A stretch of DNA of 5,515 nucleotides from CAYQPF01 sp964419225 (GTDB lineage: Bacteria; Cloacimonadota; Cloacimonadia; Cloacimonadales; CAYQPF01): the NCBI GenBank assembly GCA_964419225.1, contig CAYQPF010000244.1:1-5515 (forward strand), in the 5' to 3' direction. The notes under the pieces are model-generated. The model was given only the letters and a program-made list of their open reading frames with translations. It made no database searches and was not told the origin of the DNA. The number at the start of each line of letters is the position of its first letter. Within the stretch, counting starts at the first letter, position 1. Shown one piece after another: positions 1 to 5,365 of this stretch. Position numbers and translations under genes: made by a program.

Positions 1-3
1 CCT

Positions 4-594
4 GTGGATTACGCATTGTTGGGTTCAATTTTCAACATTTACAAGTTCCCAAGAAATAAGATCGCCAATCTTGAAAGCGAAGGAAAGCTGATCAGGCTCA
101 AGCGCGGTTTATATGTAGTATCTCCCAAGTTATCCGGGAAACTTTTGTCTACTGAACTTATTGCTAATCATCTTTATGGCCCATCCTATATATCAATGGA
201 GAGTGCCTTGAGATTTTATGGGTTGATTCCCGAAAGTGTTTATACAGTAAGGTCTATGACAACAAAAAGGTCGAGATTCTTCGAAAACTCAGTTTCAAAG
301 TTTGATTATATCAATTGTAATAATGAGTATTACCCGATCGGGATAAATCAGAAATTCGGGGAGAACTATACATTCTTAATTGCTTCTCCTGAGAAAGCTC
401 TGTGCGACCTTATAGCTTATACACCAGAAGTGAGGCCCCGATTTGTAAAGGCAATGCAATTATATCTCGAGGAGGATATCCGACTCGATATGGATGCATT
501 TTACAAAATGGATGTTGAGATATTCAAGGAATGTGCTAAAGCCGGAAAAAAAAGGAATGAGTTTAACAATCTTATAAAACTTTTACAGCGATGA
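4..594 (+). CDS. AbiEi-like type IV antitoxin / transcriptional repressor, 5' end probably cut by the window
   Basis: Probable antitoxin of an AbiE toxin-antitoxin pair. In studied AbiE systems AbiEi is a winged-helix DNA-binding protein that represses its own operon and counteracts the AbiEii nucleotidyltransferase without a stable complex. Numbering from the GTG at position 4, residues about 1-41 form the DNA-binding part, with a basic wing-like segment GKLIRLKRGLYVV (27-39). The conserved middle follows, with GPSYISMESAL (59-69) and ASPEKALCDLI (127-137), both typical of the family as I know it. The GTG start is only the first possible one in view: the frame is open to the window edge, and relatives usually have several residues before the DYALL-like segment, so the true start is likely upstream. 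The stop overlaps the next start by 4 nt (ATGA), which implies translational coupling. The operon promoter and any operator lie outside the window. Family assignment is strong; antitoxin action on the neighbour is inferred from the pairing. Confidence 0.85.
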   Translation: MDYALLGSIFNIYKFPRNKIANLESEGKLIRLKRGLYVVSPKLSGKLLSTELIANHLYGPSYISMESALRFYGLIPESVYTVRSMTTKRSRFFENSVSKFDYINCNNEYYPIGINQKFGENYTFLIASPEKALCDLIAYTPEVRPRFVKAMQLYLEEDIRLDMDAFYKMDVEIFKECAKAGKKRNEFNNLIKLLQR

Positions 595-1412
595 GTGTTT
601 TTGACCAAATGATGTCCCGTTATGAGATTTTATCTGAGAACGACAGAAGAAATGCGATTCATGAAATTATGCAGGAAATTACCCTGGCAGGTTTATACAG
701 GAGTGGTTTTTTTGACAAGGCTGCCTTTTACGGAGGTACCTGTCTCCGGATATTTCATTCAATGCAAAGGTTTTCAGAGGATCTGGATTTCTCTCTGGTG
801 GCAAAAGTCGATTTATTTAATATTGAAGATTATTTCCCGGCAATAGTAGCTGAGTTTAAAGCCATGGGAAGAGATGTGGCTATTACAAAAAAGGTAAGGA
901 ATATCTCTGGTGATGTTGAATCGGCTTTCCTGAAAGATGATACTGATATTTACGATCTTGCGTTTCAAACAGAACGGACAGTTAAGATAAAAATAGAGGT
1001 GGATACAAATCCTCCTTTAGAATTTCAAACAGAGCAAAAGCTTCTTCTCCAGCCATTCTCATTTATGACTCGCTGTTTTGTTTTACCTGACATGTTTGCC
1101 GGAAAGATGCACGCATTACTATTCAGAAATTGGAAGACAAGAGTGAAGGGAAGAGACTGGTATGATTTCGAGTGGTATGTAAGAAATCAGGTTCCTCTCG
1201 ACTTTAATCATTTGCAAGTGCGTGCCAGACAGTTTAATGGAATTGACATGAGTAAAGAGGAGTTTATTTATAAACTCAAAACCAGACTATCCTCAACAGA
1301 TATAGAGTTGGTAAAAAGAGATGTTGCTCCTTTTGTCAAGGATGAAACAATGCTGGAAATATGGTCCAACGATTACTTTGTTCAGCTTGCCGGGATGTTG
1401 AAGTTTTTATAA
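591..1412 (+). CDS. AbiEii-like nucleotidyltransferase toxin
   Basis: Probable toxin of the pair, in the DUF1814/AbiEii family of DNA polymerase beta-like nucleotidyltransferases. Visible motifs are YGGTCLRI (residues 47-54, the GG[S/T] substrate loop), RFSEDLDF (60-67, with D64 and D66 as the metal-binding acid pair), an IEVD strand (135-138) that could supply the third acid, a K172 in the DMFAGKMHALL segment, and GRDWYDFEW (187-195), the C-terminal signature. All key positions look intact, so it should be active. At 273 aa it has the normal length. In family members that have been studied, AbiEii is GTP-binding and bacteriostatic and takes part in phage abortive infection, while mycobacterial MenT relatives add nucleotides to tRNA 3' ends; the substrate here cannot be read from sequence. 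The ATG at 591 overlaps the antitoxin stop and no separate ribosome site is evident, supporting coupled translation. The gene converges with the membrane-protein gene after a 19-nt gap. Confidence 0.9.
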   Translation: MSVFDQMMSRYEILSENDRRNAIHEIMQEITLAGLYRSGFFDKAAFYGGTCLRIFHSMQRFSEDLDFSLVAKVDLFNIEDYFPAIVAEFKAMGRDVAITKKVRNISGDVESAFLKDDTDIYDLAFQTERTVKIKIEVDTNPPLEFQTEQKLLLQPFSFMTRCFVLPDMFAGKMHALLFRNWKTRVKGRDWYDFEWYVRNQVPLDFNHLQVRARQFNGIDMSKEEFIYKLKTRLSSTDIELVKRDVAPFVKDETMLEIWSNDYFVQLAGMLKFL

Positions 1413-1417
1413 ACTTC
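1400..1417. terminator. Weak hairpin at the convergent gene boundary
   Basis: GAAGTTT (1400-1406) and AAACTTC (1411-1417) form a perfect 7-bp inverted repeat with a 4-nt loop, and the toxin stop codon (1410-1412) lies in the loop and right arm. It sits exactly where two convergent transcripts meet, so it could act as a weak bidirectional terminator. However, the stem is AT-rich and no T-tract follows on either strand, so chance is a real alternative. Confidence 0.2.
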
Positions 1418-1431
1418 CATTTCAGTCAATT

Positions 1432-2127
1432 TCAGAAAGGAACCACATATCCGAGGGTAATATCGTGAAATGATCCGGAATTATTTGTGTTGTCGTATGC
1501 TTTCAACGAAAGGTAGACAGTTCCCATTTTCCCCAGCATCTTACCCAACGAAATTCCGTAAGAAACGCCACAAGAATTTGATGTCTCGGATGTTTCAACA
1601 AGGTTTTTCTCAATCCTGTCCTTACTAAACATGTAATGAACCCTGTAAAATGGCATGAATAGCCAATTGTTGTTGGTCCTGAACACCAGGTTAGAAACCA
1701 GACCAAGAGCTCCTCCTGTATTTCCAATGAATGTAGTTGTATTTGTCCCGTCCGGATATTCATATCCATGATAGGTACTGTTGAAGATAACCGGATTTGC
1801 TCCTACATAAAGGTCCAGATAAGGTGCAAGGCTGGATTTAAGGAGCCACAATGTGAAATGAGCCTCAATATAATCTGAACTGGGGCTTGTCCCGGTAAGG
1901 CCGAGTTTCTGTTTGTCAAAATTGGTCCGAAAGTATGAGGCTTCCACATCTATTACGCTGTTTATTGACACTCCGGCTCCTGCAATAAAACCGCTGAAAC
2001 CATTGCCCATTTCAGAACCAATATTGATTGATGCGCCACTTTTTCCTTTTTCCAGGAATGGTAGGATCTGGGCTGTCACAGGAAGTGTCAATCCAGTAAT
2101 AATTAAGACAATAATGAGTTTTTTCAT
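1432..2127 (-). CDS. Secreted protein, probable outer-membrane beta-barrel, function unknown
   Basis: A 231-aa protein with a clear Sec signal peptide: basic start MKK, hydrophobic core to about residue 16, and likely cleavage after VTA (residue 19), leaving Gln as the first mature residue, which is common in Bacteroidota. The mature part is rich in Gly, Ser, Asn and aromatics, and many stretches alternate hydrophobic and polar residues, such as YLDLYVGANPVIF and VYLSLKAYD. The chain ends in Phe (GYVVPF), the classical C-terminal signal for BAM-dependent insertion. This fits a small barrel of the OmpA-barrel/OprF or 'PorT-like' size range, but I do not recognise a specific family and see no enzyme motif. 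A periplasmic beta-rich protein is the main alternative. It lies convergent to the toxin gene and shares no obvious function with it. No good promoter is visible upstream; a near-match to the -7 box at 2139-2146 is too close to the start to trust. Confidence 0.75.
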   Translation of the reverse strand: MKKLIIVLIITGLTLPVTAQILPFLEKGKSGASINIGSEMGNGFSGFIAGAGVSINSVIDVEASYFRTNFDKQKLGLTGTSPSSDYIEAHFTLWLLKSSLAPYLDLYVGANPVIFNSTYHGYEYPDGTNTTTFIGNTGGALGLVSNLVFRTNNNWLFMPFYRVHYMFSKDRIEKNLVETSETSNSCGVSYGISLGKMLGKMGTVYLSLKAYDNTNNSGSFHDITLGYVVPF

Positions 2128-2159
2128 AATTTATAAATCAAACGAATATTTTTCTGTAG

Positions 2160-2264
2160 TTGGAGTATTACGGTAAAAATACCGAAAGTTTTGAGACCGA
2201 GCAATGGAACGGAATATTATTAGGAAAAGAATTGACCAATACAGTAGTTGAAATCACTAAATAA
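2160..2264 (+). pseudogene. Possible tail of a decayed coding sequence
   Basis: One frame is open for 34 codons, from just after a TAG at 2157-2159 to a TAA at 2262-2264. Its translation has protein-like composition and contains segments such as FETEQWNGILLGKELTN with a balanced mix of charged and hydrophobic residues, unlike the Lys/Asn/Ile/Phe-rich noise of the surrounding frames. There is no ATG, only a TTG at 2160, and nothing coding-like in this frame upstream, because the divergent barrel gene begins at 2127. I therefore read it as a possible C-terminal relic of a gene lost by rearrangement. I cannot name the family, and chance remains possible at this length. Confidence 0.2.
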
Positions 2265-2497
2265 ATTCCTGGAATTAAATAAAGATATCCGTAAAATAAT
2301 AGTTACAGCAAAGAGCAAAACAGGAACTGACTGCACACTGAACGAAAAATTACTTTTTATACGGAATTGTCAAAATAAGCATAGATATAAAGCATTATAT
2401 ATGCGGAAAATAAGATATTCTTTCTTCTTGTGAAGGCATGTCCATTAATGAAAATTATGCTATTGACTCATTTCTGCGATACATAGTGAATAGATTA

Positions 2498-2550
2498 TGT
2501 TCATTAAAATTAAGTGTTCATCGTCAATGAACAGGTAAGTAAATTGAACA
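2498..2550. promoter_or_regulatory. Nested symmetric array of TGTTCA/TGAACA hexamers
   Basis: TGTTCA occurs at 2498-2503 and 2515-2520, and its reverse complement TGAACA at 2528-2533 and 2545-2550. Spacing is 11, 7 and 11 nt, so the four hexamers are mirror-symmetric about position 2524. Comparing the 26-nt arms gives 19 matching positions, and the inner pair extends to a 7-bp perfect stem (2515-2521 with 2527-2533, loop of 5). This could be a double operator for a dimeric or tetrameric regulator, a recombination site, or a structured RNA. It lies about 200 bp upstream of the lipoprotein start and about 160 bp upstream of its -7 box. The layout is seen directly; the function is inference. Confidence 0.45.
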
Positions 2551-2577
2551 AGTTTTTAAAAAACGAAGAGAATGAAA

Positions 2578-2606
2578 GAAATATTATAAACATTCAGTAA
2601 TATTTC
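2578..2606. repeat. 9-bp perfect inverted repeat
   Basis: GAAATATTA (2578-2586) and TAATATTTC (2598-2606) are exact reverse complements separated by 11 nt. No T-tract follows, so it does not look like a terminator. It sits between the hexamer array and the lipoprotein promoter, and could be a regulator site, or chance in AT-rich DNA. Confidence 0.3.
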
Positions 2607-2660
2607 ACTAGAATAGTTTAGGCCCTTGACAAAAGCTTTTCAATAAATAGGATTTAAATA

Positions 2661-2694
2661 TTTGGAAATGTTTGAGATAGATTTATTATATTTG
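2661..2694 (+). promoter_or_regulatory. Bacteroidota-type sigma-ABfr promoter of the lipoprotein gene
   Basis: The -7 element TATATTTG (2687-2694) matches the Bacteroides consensus TAnnTTTG exactly. A TTTG at 2661-2664 can serve as the -33 element with a 22-nt spacer, slightly longer than the usual 19-21; a second TTTG at 2671 is too close. Transcription would start near 2700, giving a leader of roughly 25 nt before the ATG at 2727, without a Shine-Dalgarno sequence, as is usual in this phylum. Confidence 0.6.
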
Positions 2695-2726
2695 CTTGGC
2701 AATATTAGTAAAACTTCACAAACAGT

Positions 2727-3236
2727 ATGAAAACAAAGTATTTACTCATAGGAATAATGGCATTAGTGTTATTATCGTGTGATAAAAAAATCATCAACGA
2801 TCATAAGATTTGGGACATATACCCGGTTGTGGTTAGAGTTCAAGTTGTAAATGCCAATGGGATTGATCTGCTCAATCCGGACAATAACAATTCTATTGCA
2901 GCAAGTGGAATAAAAGCTGTATATAATGGGAAGGAGTATGAGTGTAATAAAAATGTATCAGTGGTCAATACCAAAGCTTATATGCCACATTTTTATGGTC
3001 TGCAAATGAATAAAAATACAAATGACGGTACTTATATCCTGTTATTTGGAGAATTTAATGGGGCAAAAAGTTATTCAAACGAAGAAGTAACAATCTTTTG
3101 GGGAGATGGTTCTTCAGACAAAATAAAATTCAGCAGACAGTTTAGATGGAGACTGAACGGAGATCCCGAGGTTAGTCAAGAGTGGCTCTTGAACGGCAAT
3201 AAAGTATCTAGCAGTATTATCAAGATTGTTAAATAA
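2727..3236 (+). CDS. Small lipoprotein of unknown function
   Basis: A 169-aa protein with a type II (lipoprotein) signal: MKTK start, hydrophobic segment at residues 5-16, and lipobox LLSC with the lipidated Cys at 18. The residues after Cys (DKK) do not form a clear Bacteroidota surface-export signal, so whether it faces the periplasm or the cell surface is open. The mature part begins with a WDIYPVVVRVQVVNANG strand-like segment, then DLLNPDNNN, an immunoglobulin-like or transthyretin-like beta pattern (KAVYNGKEYEC), and later VTIFWGDGSSDKIKF. I recognise this general layout from small Bacteroidota lipoproteins with the D-LLNP motif, but no function is known to me and no catalytic motif is visible. 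The start is supported by the lipobox and by the promoter a short distance upstream. It appears to be a single-gene unit with a promoter before it and a hairpin after it. Its composition is AT-rich, about one third GC by eye. Confidence 0.8.
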   Translation: MKTKYLLIGIMALVLLSCDKKIINDHKIWDIYPVVVRVQVVNANGIDLLNPDNNNSIAASGIKAVYNGKEYECNKNVSVVNTKAYMPHFYGLQMNKNTNDGTYILLFGEFNGAKSYSNEEVTIFWGDGSSDKIKFSRQFRWRLNGDPEVSQEWLLNGNKVSSSIIKIVK

Positions 3237-3254
3237 TTGCAATTGGAGCGAAGC

Positions 3255-3279
3255 TGTCTGCCCCACTGAAAAGCAGACA
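3255..3279 (+). terminator. Hairpin downstream of the lipoprotein gene, possible terminator
   Basis: TGTCTGC (3255-3261) pairs perfectly with GCAGACA (3273-3279) around an 11-nt loop, 18 nt after the lipoprotein stop. The following sequence (ATAGTTTCATTC) has only a broken T-run, so intrinsic termination would be weak, but position and GC content of the stem favour a transcript-end hairpin over chance. Confidence 0.4.
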
Positions 3280-3357
3280 TAGTTTCATTCGACAAAATCA
3301 TTTGTTTTCATACAGACAGACTTATCTTTAAAATCTCATGAATAAAGACTCGTGGTT

Positions 3358-3414
3358 CTAAAATTGCGGGGATATTAAAATCAAAAACCCTAAGAGGACT
3401 ATTTTCCGAACCAT
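3358..3414 (-). pseudogene. Possible signal-peptide relic
   Basis: An 18-codon frame on the minus strand, from ATG at 3414-3412 to TAG at 3360-3358, has the form basic start plus hydrophobic core (MVRKIVLLGFLILIS), which looks like the front of an exported protein. It stops at once, and other frames beyond it carry only short open stretches. It lies downstream of the HipA relic in a 238-bp stretch (3237-3474) that otherwise shows only the hairpin. It could be a decayed gene start, a tiny membrane peptide, or coincidence; I favour the first or last. Confidence 0.15.
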
Positions 3415-3474
3415 TCTTAAGTGATCTGGAGTTGATTTTGAAATTGGAAACTTGATTCAATTTAGAATAACCGG

Positions 3475-3825
3475 TCAAATTGACTCTATCTGCCGGAATC
3501 TATTTTCCATGAGCTCTTTATACTTGGCAATCATCTCGGCAGATAAAAAAGATTTATCAAGTAAATCAGATGCTTTATATGCCTCCCGTTTGAATCTGGT
3601 TAATATCCCGGTTATCTGTTTTTCAGATAATCCCATTCCCCTGCCCATCTGTACAAAGTGCTCCCATTTAAGCCCCTTTTTCTTCCCGGATAAAGTAAGA
3701 GCAAGCTCTTCGTCGTCTTTAGGAATCAGTATTGAAACATTGAGCAAATCATATGCAGGCGCTAATACCCATCCTGATTTGCTCTCTATCATTGAAAAAT
3801 TCTTTATATGAATGTCACGGGCATT
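3475..3825 (-). pseudogene. C-terminal relic of a HipA-family serine/threonine kinase toxin
   Basis: The translation matches the end of HipA_C-domain kinases. Reading upstream of the first in-frame ATG (3792-3790) continues the homology: RDIHIKNFSMI with catalytic-loop Asp (codon 3816-3814) and Asn five residues later, then WVLAPAYDLL with the metal-binding Asp (codon 3750-3748), 22 residues after the first Asp, close to the D309/N314/D332 spacing of E. coli HipA. The typical DDEELALTLSGKKK segment and a natural-looking C-terminus at 3475 follow. Upstream, homology fades after the Asn-Ala-Arg-Asp codons and the frame meets a TGA at 3870-3868. The N-terminal part, including the N-lobe and most of the ATP site, is missing, so only about 115 of some 300 or more residues remain and kinase activity is not expected. 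No HipB or HipS partner is visible. A translation from the ATG would give a 105-aa fragment that also lacks the catalytic loop. Confidence 0.75.
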
Positions 3826-3940
3826 GTGAAGGTGATGAATTTTTCCGGATGATTTACGACATATTTCTCATCATTAATTTTTAATTTATATCTATTTGCA
3901 TATAGTACAAATACTACCGCAGAATTGAACGAAGCAGGAT

Positions 3941-5230
3941 TCAATCTCTCAAACAAGCCAACGGAATAACGTGAACGCCATCGTTCCTTGTATATCCATA
4001 TTGTCCGCCAGTCAAAACAATCTTCAGGTCTGGTTCTCGAATAGGCATCTGCTGCTCGGTCTTGTTATGTTCGACTATAAGGTTATGGAGCTGAACCAGG
4101 TGATTTGCGCCATCCTCAATTTCTTTACTACCAAGCTTACATTCAATCAGGGCATAGCGTCCATCACCAAGATGCAACACAACATCCGCCTCCAGACCAT
4201 AGCGGTCACGATAGTAGCCAACACTGGAGAAGAAGCCGTATGAATATGCCTTCAGGTCGCGAATGCACATCTGTTCAAAAATAAACCCGAAGGTTTTCAG
4301 CTGAGTATGAAGTGATTCCGGAGTCAGACCCATCACAGTAACCGCCACTGACGGGTCGCAGAAGCCACGTTTAGGACTACTCTGGATGGCAGTCTTGCTA
4401 CGTATCGCAGGGCACCAGGCATCGATATCCTGTATAACGAACAGCTTTTCTAAAGCAGATACATAGTCATCAAACGTTGAGCGTGAGCATTCCATTTTAT
4501 CGCTTGCAATAACATCGGACAGCATCGATGTGATCTTCGCTACAGTAGATATATTCCTTGCGTATGAGCGAAGTATTTGCCATGCCAATTTCTCGTTACG
4601 TTGGACACCATCCACGCGGGAAATATCCGTCTTGCATACTGACTGTACATAATCTTTGGCTATCATCAGTTTTGCGTCCGGGTCGGTTACATTCAAAGAT
4701 GCCGGCCAACCGCCACGGCAAGCAGAGAAGATGATATCGTTCACATTCATATCAGAAACAGCTTCCACCTCCTGTTCCGGATGGTCAAACAGTTCCTTGA
4801 GTGAAACGCTTCCGTTTGACTCCTTTGATTCCCACAGTGACATCGTCGACATCTGCATACGCGAGATGCGTCCCGTTCCACTATGATAAATTTTCTTCTC
4901 ATTCACGGCATTCGACCCCGTAAGAATAAACTGACCAGGATCACCACGTTTGTCGCACATCGTGCGAACGGCATCCCATAGTACAGGAGCATCCTGCCAC
5001 TCGTCGAGCAATCGAGGAGTTTCACCTATCAAAAGGTTTGAGGGCTTTACTGCCGCCGTTGCCAGATAATCATCACGTTTATCTGGATCTTGCATGCGCA
5101 GTACACTTCCCGCCTGCTGTTCGGCAGTTGTTGTCTTTCCACACCACTTCGGGCCTTCAATCAACACGGCCCCCATCGCATTCAACCTGTCTTTCAGGTG
5201 CTTGTCGGGTATACGTTCCAAATAATTCAT
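3941..5230 (-). CDS. AAA_14 / DUF4143 family ATPase
   Basis: A full-length 429-aa P-loop ATPase. The Walker A loop GPKWCGKTT is at residues 26-34, the Walker B-like RLLDEWQ at 73-79 with D76/E77, and a sensor-like FILTGSN at 101-107. The arm HSGTGRISRM (116-125) is characteristic of this family. The DUF4143 region fills the second half and ends in a PD-(D/E)XK-like signature: EAD (347-349), then IECK with E363 and K365, about 15 residues apart. In known members the nuclease-like fold is often of uncertain activity and biological roles are mostly unknown; some have been proposed as regulators or defence-associated ATPases. The ATG at 5230 is fixed by an in-frame stop a few codons upstream and by the usual family N-terminus. 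One oddity is MQMSTMSL (125-132), where relatives I recall have Arg-Pro after the second Met. GC content is near half by eye, well above the lipoprotein gene, which suggests separate acquisition. It is followed by the HipA relic on the same strand. Confidence 0.88.
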   Translation of the reverse strand: MNYLERIPDKHLKDRLNAMGAVLIEGPKWCGKTTTAEQQAGSVLRMQDPDKRDDYLATAAVKPSNLLIGETPRLLDEWQDAPVLWDAVRTMCDKRGDPGQFILTGSNAVNEKKIYHSGTGRISRMQMSTMSLWESKESNGSVSLKELFDHPEQEVEAVSDMNVNDIIFSACRGGWPASLNVTDPDAKLMIAKDYVQSVCKTDISRVDGVQRNEKLAWQILRSYARNISTVAKITSMLSDVIASDKMECSRSTFDDYVSALEKLFVIQDIDAWCPAIRSKTAIQSSPKRGFCDPSVAVTVMGLTPESLHTQLKTFGFIFEQMCIRDLKAYSYGFFSSVGYYRDRYGLEADVVLHLGDGRYALIECKLGSKEIEDGANHLVQLHNLIVEHNKTEQQMPIREPDLKIVLTGGQYGYTRNDGVHVIPLACLRD

Positions 5231-5281
5231 ACAATTGGCTTATTTATCAGTCACATAAAATTACTAATAATAAGGAAATTG

Positions 5282-5289
5282 CAAAAATA
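5282..5289 (-). promoter_or_regulatory. Putative -7 promoter element for the ATPase gene
   Basis: Read on the minus strand this is TATTTTTG, matching the Bacteroides -7 consensus TAnnTTTG. It would start transcription about 45 nt before the ATPase ATG. No TTTG or TTG is found at the expected -33 position, where the first 20-bp repeat lies instead, so a regulator bound there might be needed. Short AT-rich motifs occur by chance, hence modest confidence. Confidence 0.35.
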
Positions 5290-5299
5290 TTATGAATAA

Positions 5300-5365
5300 T
5301 TGTGGTATTTCATCAGGAATATTTGTGGTACTTCATCAGGAAACCTTGTGGTGCTTCATCCAGGG
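5300..5365. repeat. Three tandem 20-bp repeats with exact 23-bp period
   Basis: Copies begin at 5300, 5323 and 5346. The first two are TTGTGGTATTTCATCAGGAA and TTGTGGTACTTCATCAGGAA, which differ at one position; the third (TTGTGGTGCTTCATC then CAGGG) is diverged at its end. Three-nt spacers (TAT, ACC) separate them. They lie just upstream of the putative ATPase promoter and mark the edge between AT-rich DNA and GC-rich DNA. Options are iterated regulator-binding sites, a mobile-element end, or a short tandem duplication. Too few and too close together for a CRISPR array. Confidence 0.6.

Larger units (their letters stand above)
2128..2726. other. AT-rich intergenic region of about 600 bp with inverted repeats but no convincing gene
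   Basis: This region separates the divergent starts of the barrel protein (-) and the lipoprotein (+). It holds a small hairpin CGGTA-AAAA-TACCG (2171-2184), a coding-like relic (2160-2264), a symmetric hexamer array (2498-2550), a 9-bp inverted repeat (2578-2606), a 10-bp palindrome AAAAGCTTTT (2631-2640) and the lipoprotein promoter. A 61-codon frame starting with TTG at 2248 has no ribosome site and no recognisable content, and is not called. Such a long gap in a dense bacterial genome suggests either gene decay or an unrecognised RNA or regulatory region. Confidence 0.6.

Noticed and set aside
2139..2146. -7 promoter box for the barrel-protein gene (minus strand TTCGTTTG)
   Set aside because: One mismatch to TAnnTTTG, no -33 partner, and only about 11 nt from the start codon, leaving almost no leader.
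2248..2433. 61-codon open frame starting with TTG
   Set aside because: TTG start without ribosome site or well-placed promoter, Lys/Asn/Ile/Phe-rich noise-like translation, no recognisable motif.
3475..3792. An intact 105-aa protein-coding gene
   Set aside because: HipA homology extends upstream of this ATG through the catalytic loop and then breaks off, so the ATG is internal to a truncated kinase gene and not a true start.
3452..3811. 119-codon plus-strand open frame
   Set aside because: It is antisense to the recognisable HipA C-terminal sequence and has no homology-like content of its own.
5300..5365. CRISPR array
   Set aside because: Spacers are only 3 nt and there are just three copies; no cas genes in view.
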